Part shown: positions 19,606-22,489 of the stretch, one piece after another | How positions within the stretch are numbered: the stretch's first letter is position 1 | Layout: the number at the start of each line of letters is the position of its first letter | Virus record (IMG/VR): IMGVR_UViG_3300005824_000058 | Span: 1-22,489 of that record | Direction: 5' to 3' (one strand) | From: a virus | DNA: 22,489 bases | The notes under the pieces: model-generated | The model's input: the letters and a program-made list of their open reading frames with translations, nothing else | What the model was told of the DNA's origin: nothing | Databases searched by the model: none | Program-made: the position numbers and the translations under genes

Positions 19606-21060
19606 CTATGCAATCTTGAAGGTTCTTATCTGTCGGACGCCCCATCCTGTGTCGCCTGATACCGTCAGCCGTGGTGTCCACGTCACGGCATCGTCGGAAC
19701 TGGCGAGAATCCAATCGGTCGGAGTGTTTGCCGAACTGGCCTCAGAACCGACTTGAACATAGGCAGGCGTGACGGGGGCAGCGAAGTCCATCTGGATTGT
19801 CAGGTTGCTGACTCCAGACCAGCGAATATCCGATTCCAAGGACCCATCGTTAATCAGGCTGAGCGTCCCAGACGTGACCGTAGGGGTGCTGGTGATCCCG
19901 CCACCAGTGGGGATGTCGATGGCGAACCCGTTCTCATCGAGAAGGTGCATAAGCCCGACTTGAATGTTGGCGCTTGCGCTGGAATCTACCTGCTCAAACC
20001 GCCAGTACCGGGCCGAGACCGCGTTCAGCGTTGCATCCGGGTTCTTGGCGCGGGCCATCATCCCGGTCGCCCAAGCTGACGTGGACTTGTCGGTAGTCGG
20101 CCCTGTCGTGAGGCTCCTGCTGGTGTGCCTGACGCCGGGGTTCGTCGGTGTCGTGAAGATCGGATTGCTGCGCACCACGGTGCTTGTGGGGAACTGAAGA
20201 CCGCAGGACGTAGTGTCTGCCGCGCCGCCTGTGAACGTGTCGATGATGCCCACGTACTGCCCGGCCAAGACCGTGACAGGGGTGTCCAGACTGACCGTGT
20301 TCTCCCCCACTATTGCCGTGAACGACTTGCGCGCCAGTATGCTGTCGATGTTCCAGTTCGTGCCGTTGTCCGACATGATCGCAACCACGGCTTCATGCGC
20401 CCCGGTGGACCCGCTGTGCCCGAAAGACACGCCGTTGATCTCGATGTCCACGTTGGCTTGGAAGACGCCGCCCTTACTGGCGAAAGCTGAAGTCGATGTG
20501 GAAAGCTGGCCGCTTCCGTCGATGCCTGAGACGTTGTACTGCCTGTCAGGCAGGGTGCTGGGCAGCGGAAAGTCATTTGTGGATGGGTTAGTGGGCATGA
20601 CTAGGCTTGGGAACTCTTTCAGCTTGTGCCATGTGACGCCATCGTCGGACACATCGTAACGAACCCTCTGAGGACCGTTGCCTAGGTACGCTGTTACCCA
20701 TTCCAGACGGATTTCCTTGACCTCTTGAACCACTCCGAAGTTCTGCGCCACCCAGCATCGACCGTAAGCCGCTGACCCTGCGCCGACGCCCACGTAGCGG
20801 CTGCCCGTGCTGTTGTCGAAGACGTTGTTCCCGTCGAAGCTGGCGCTGCTTTCCCCCTCGCCATAACCGTTGGCGAAGGTGGCTACATCTGCGCCACCCA
20901 GCGTCTCGTGCATCTCCATCTCGAACAGGCTGGGCTGCCCGCCCAGATGGCTGCTGCTGAGCAACAGGCGATGGTACTGCTTGACCGGAGATGCCCCGCC
21001 CGTTGGCGCTACGTTGAGCGCAGAGGCCGACACGGACCCCATAAGGTTCGAGCCAATCAT
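19606..21060 (-). CDS. Tail/receptor-binding-type protein with discoidin-like domains
   Basis: 484 residues, Ser/Thr/Gly-rich and beta-type throughout. Residues about 28-150 resemble an F5/8 type C (discoidin, galactose-binding) fold: RLLLSSSHLGGQPSLFEMEM, YGRCWVAQNFGVVQEVKEIR, then VRYDVSDDGVTWHKLKEF. A second partial copy near the C terminus has RYWRFEQVDS and VRQIRTFKI. The middle (about 185-310) looks like a jelly-roll adhesin part. Such domains bind cell-surface sugars and are typical of phage tail-tip or fibre proteins. The start overlaps the preceding gene by ATGA, and the endolysin begins 12 bases after its stop. Confidence 0.7.
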   Translation of the reverse strand: MIGSNLMGSVSASALNVAPTGGASPVKQYHRLLLSSSHLGGQPSLFEMEMHETLGGADVATFANGYGEGESSASFDGNNVFDNSTGSRYVGVGAGSAAYGRCWVAQNFGVVQEVKEIRLEWVTAYLGNGPQRVRYDVSDDGVTWHKLKEFPSLVMPTNPSTNDFPLPSTLPDRQYNVSGIDGSGQLSTSTSAFASKGGVFQANVDIEINGVSFGHSGSTGAHEAVVAIMSDNGTNWNIDSILARKSFTAIVGENTVSLDTPVTVLAGQYVGIIDTFTGGAADTTSCGLQFPTSTVVRSNPIFTTPTNPGVRHTSRSLTTGPTTDKSTSAWATGMMARAKNPDATLNAVSARYWRFEQVDSSASANIQVGLMHLLDENGFAIDIPTGGGITSTPTVTSGTLSLINDGSLESDIRWSGVSNLTIQMDFAAPVTPAYVQVGSEASSANTPTDWILASSDDAVTWTPRLTVSGDTGWGVRQIRTFKIA

Positions 21061-22489
21061 GCGAGTTGCCCGAACAGGGTGTAGGTGTTCGACCCCTTGG
21101 GCATCAGCGTCACCACCGCGTACTGCCCGGCGATGTCCAGCAGCCCACCGAAGCTGTTGATCGTGACGCCTGCGCCTGCCGCGAAGCTGACAACCCCCGC
21201 GCCCGTAGCCTCGACCACCAGAGGCCCGGTGGCACTCAGGGCAGGCGGGACCGTGATCGTCACGGCGCTGCCGCTGTTGACCTCGATGTACTCCGAACCG
21301 GACAACATCTCGTTGGTGACATCGAAGGATGCAGTCTCTTCGGACAGGGTGATCGGGACCTGCAAGCTGCCAGCATCCATGACCTCGAACTGAAGGTTAG
21401 AGGTAAAGGTTGTTGCGTCTATATCTACCGTGTTGTCGCCGCACCGGAAGAACAGTTCCAACGTATCGCCCGTGAAGACCTGCACCCATGAGGAAACTGC
21501 AAGAGTGTCCGCATTTGTGTTGTCGCTTGCTTTCTCGTTTGCAGCAAAGGTATTCCCGTTCTTACGGAAATAGATGTTGCTGTAGGTAGCCGAACTAGAG
21601 TTCGTGTAGACCTGCCCGGTCATCCTTACCCACTTACCGTTAAGGACGCTGGGCACCGTGAAGACCCCGGCAGCGGATGTGAGTCCGGTGTCTATCGCGT
21701 CTGCTGCCCGGTTGACGAAGGGTATGGTTTCGCCCGCAGTCCCGGTGGTCATTGCAAAGTCGCCAGCCAACTCGAAGCGATCCACGACAATCGCACCATC
21801 GCCGTTCGGAATTGCCGCGCCAAGCGTGTGCTCTACGGCCTCGATCTCGAACCAGCCGAGAAGATCGGCAGCCGACGAAGCCACATAGTAATGCAGGCTG
21901 AAGGTGTCGCCCTCGACGCAATCTATGACCCCGGAAACCATCGTGTCGCCGCCGTTCGAGTAGTTGTCCTGATCGACCTCCCCAACAGGGTTCCCATCGG
22001 CGCTGGAAATTGCAACGCCGTTCTTCCACAGCGACCATTGGTTGTTCATTACGCCGCCAGTGAGGCGGATGTACGCGATCAGCCTGACTCTCGTGACCCC
22101 CGCAGGGACCACGAACTCATTGGTGCCATCGAAGCCGTGGGTGTCCACAGTCGCCGCGCTCAATGTGGCCTTGACCCAAGAGGCGAAAGTTGAAGGCGTG
22201 ACTTGTGGCATCGGCTTTCGTGCGCCGACGAAGATCGGGCTGGGCGCTCCCGCGCCGCCGCCGCCGCCTGCTGAGAAGACTTCCCATGCCGCCCCGGTGT
22301 ACTTCAGCAACTCATCGGTCGCCTTGTCGTACATCAGCAGCCCCTCGTAGGGAGTGATCTCGACCCATGCCGCGTTGTCGTAGGCTTGGATCGACTGGTC
22401 GGTCACGGTTGCACCCCAATCGGTCGTAGCGATCACGATGTCGCCTTGCGTCGGGGCCCCCGGCGCTGCCGCTTCCCGGCTGTCCACGG
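21057..22489 (-). CDS. Tail fibre protein, 5' end outside the window
   Basis: At least 476 residues; the frame is open to the window edge, so the start is missing. A GTG at 22487 is the first possible start in view, but I think the gene continues. Residues about 10-72 resemble the DUF2793 phage tail domain (PTQGDIVIATTDWGA, NAAWVEITPYEGLLMYDKAT, YTGAAWEVF). A Gly-rich hinge (AGGGGGAGAPSP) follows, then two C1q/TNF-like beta sandwiches (about 100-220 with VKATLSAATVDTHGF, and 235-370 with IPFVNRAADAIDTGL). The last 100 residues are a repetitive beta region (SAVTITVPPALSATGPLVVE). Trimeric receptor-binding fibres are built this way. Followed by an ATGA overlap. Confidence 0.75.
   Translation of the reverse strand, partial: VDSREAAAPGAPTQGDIVIATTDWGATVTDQSIQAYDNAAWVEITPYEGLLMYDKATDELLKYTGAAWEVFSAGGGGGAGAPSPIFVGARKPMPQVTPSTFASWVKATLSAATVDTHGFDGTNEFVVPAGVTRVRLIAYIRLTGGVMNNQWSLWKNGVAISSADGNPVGEVDQDNYSNGGDTMVSGVIDCVEGDTFSLHYYVASSAADLLGWFEIEAVEHTLGAAIPNGDGAIVVDRFELAGDFAMTTGTAGETIPFVNRAADAIDTGLTSAAGVFTVPSVLNGKWVRMTGQVYTNSSSATYSNIYFRKNGNTFAANEKASDNTNADTLAVSSWVQVFTGDTLELFFRCGDNTVDIDATTFTSNLQFEVMDAGSLQVPITLSEETASFDVTNEMLSGSEYIEVNSGSAVTITVPPALSATGPLVVEATGAGVVSFAAGAGVTINSFGGLLDIAGQYAVVTLMPKGSNTYTLFGQLA

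Noticed and set aside
1-22489. CRISPR array, insertion sequence or integrase
   Set aside because: No regularly spaced repeat series, transposase motif or tyrosine/serine recombinase motif was found on either strand.

Overview
The window looks like part of a tailed bacteriophage (or a prophage-like contig) whose host is an alphaproteobacterium, most likely in the Rhodobacterales. The evidence is high GC with alphaproteobacterial codon style, a GapR-family (DUF2312) protein, an adenosylcobalamin-dependent ribonucleotide reductase, ThyX, a VPLPA-CTERM-like tail on one protein, and a spanin/endolysin/tail-fibre block. There is no integrase, terminase, portal or DNA polymerase in view, so the window is only a segment and the lifestyle cannot be settled from it.

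Layout. Positions 1-417 hold no convincing gene. They carry a 28-base direct repeat pair, a 34-base tandem repeat and a promoter-like site. From 418 to 17102 nearly all genes are on the plus strand and packed tightly, mostly with ATGA or TGATG stop/start overlaps that suggest translational coupling. This block encodes many small unknown proteins, an HD-domain phosphohydrolase (3370-3966), NrdJ (4248-6710), DUF932 (8206-9348), a stand-alone Topo VI-A/Spo11-like protein (11463-12371), a DUF550 dATP/dGTP diphosphohydrolase (12372-12938), ThyX (13237-14187), DUF3310 (14642-15091), GapR (15720-16034) and an MT-A70 DNA adenine methyltransferase (16395-17102). It is interrupted at 7198-8038 by two minus-strand genes: a winged-helix regulator whose frame runs 404 bases into its neighbour, and that neighbour. 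From 22489 down to 17095 everything is on the minus strand: two tail-fibre or receptor-binding-type proteins, a muramidase endolysin, overlapping Rz/Rz1 spanins and two membrane proteins. The two blocks converge with an 8-base overlap.

How the genes work together. The plus-strand block looks like early/middle DNA metabolism: ribonucleotide reduction, dTMP synthesis, nucleotide clearing by the HD and DUF550 enzymes, DNA topology (Mini-A-like protein, GapR) and DNA methylation. The minus-strand block is late: host recognition and lysis.

Regulation. Four upstream gaps carry sites of one design: a TTGAYW-like -35, exactly 17 bases, then TATNTC. They start at 301, 1110, 8118 and 14513. Three share AACC in the spacer, and the 14513 site has a perfect GTAAAC-N5-GTTTAC inverted repeat between the hexamers. 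The 14513 promoter is followed by a leader with two back-to-back hairpins. Between DUF932 and the next gene is an isolated tRNA-like acceptor/T-arm element ending in CCA. These, the VPLPA-like protein, the frame overlap of the regulator and the Mini-A-like gene are the most unusual points.
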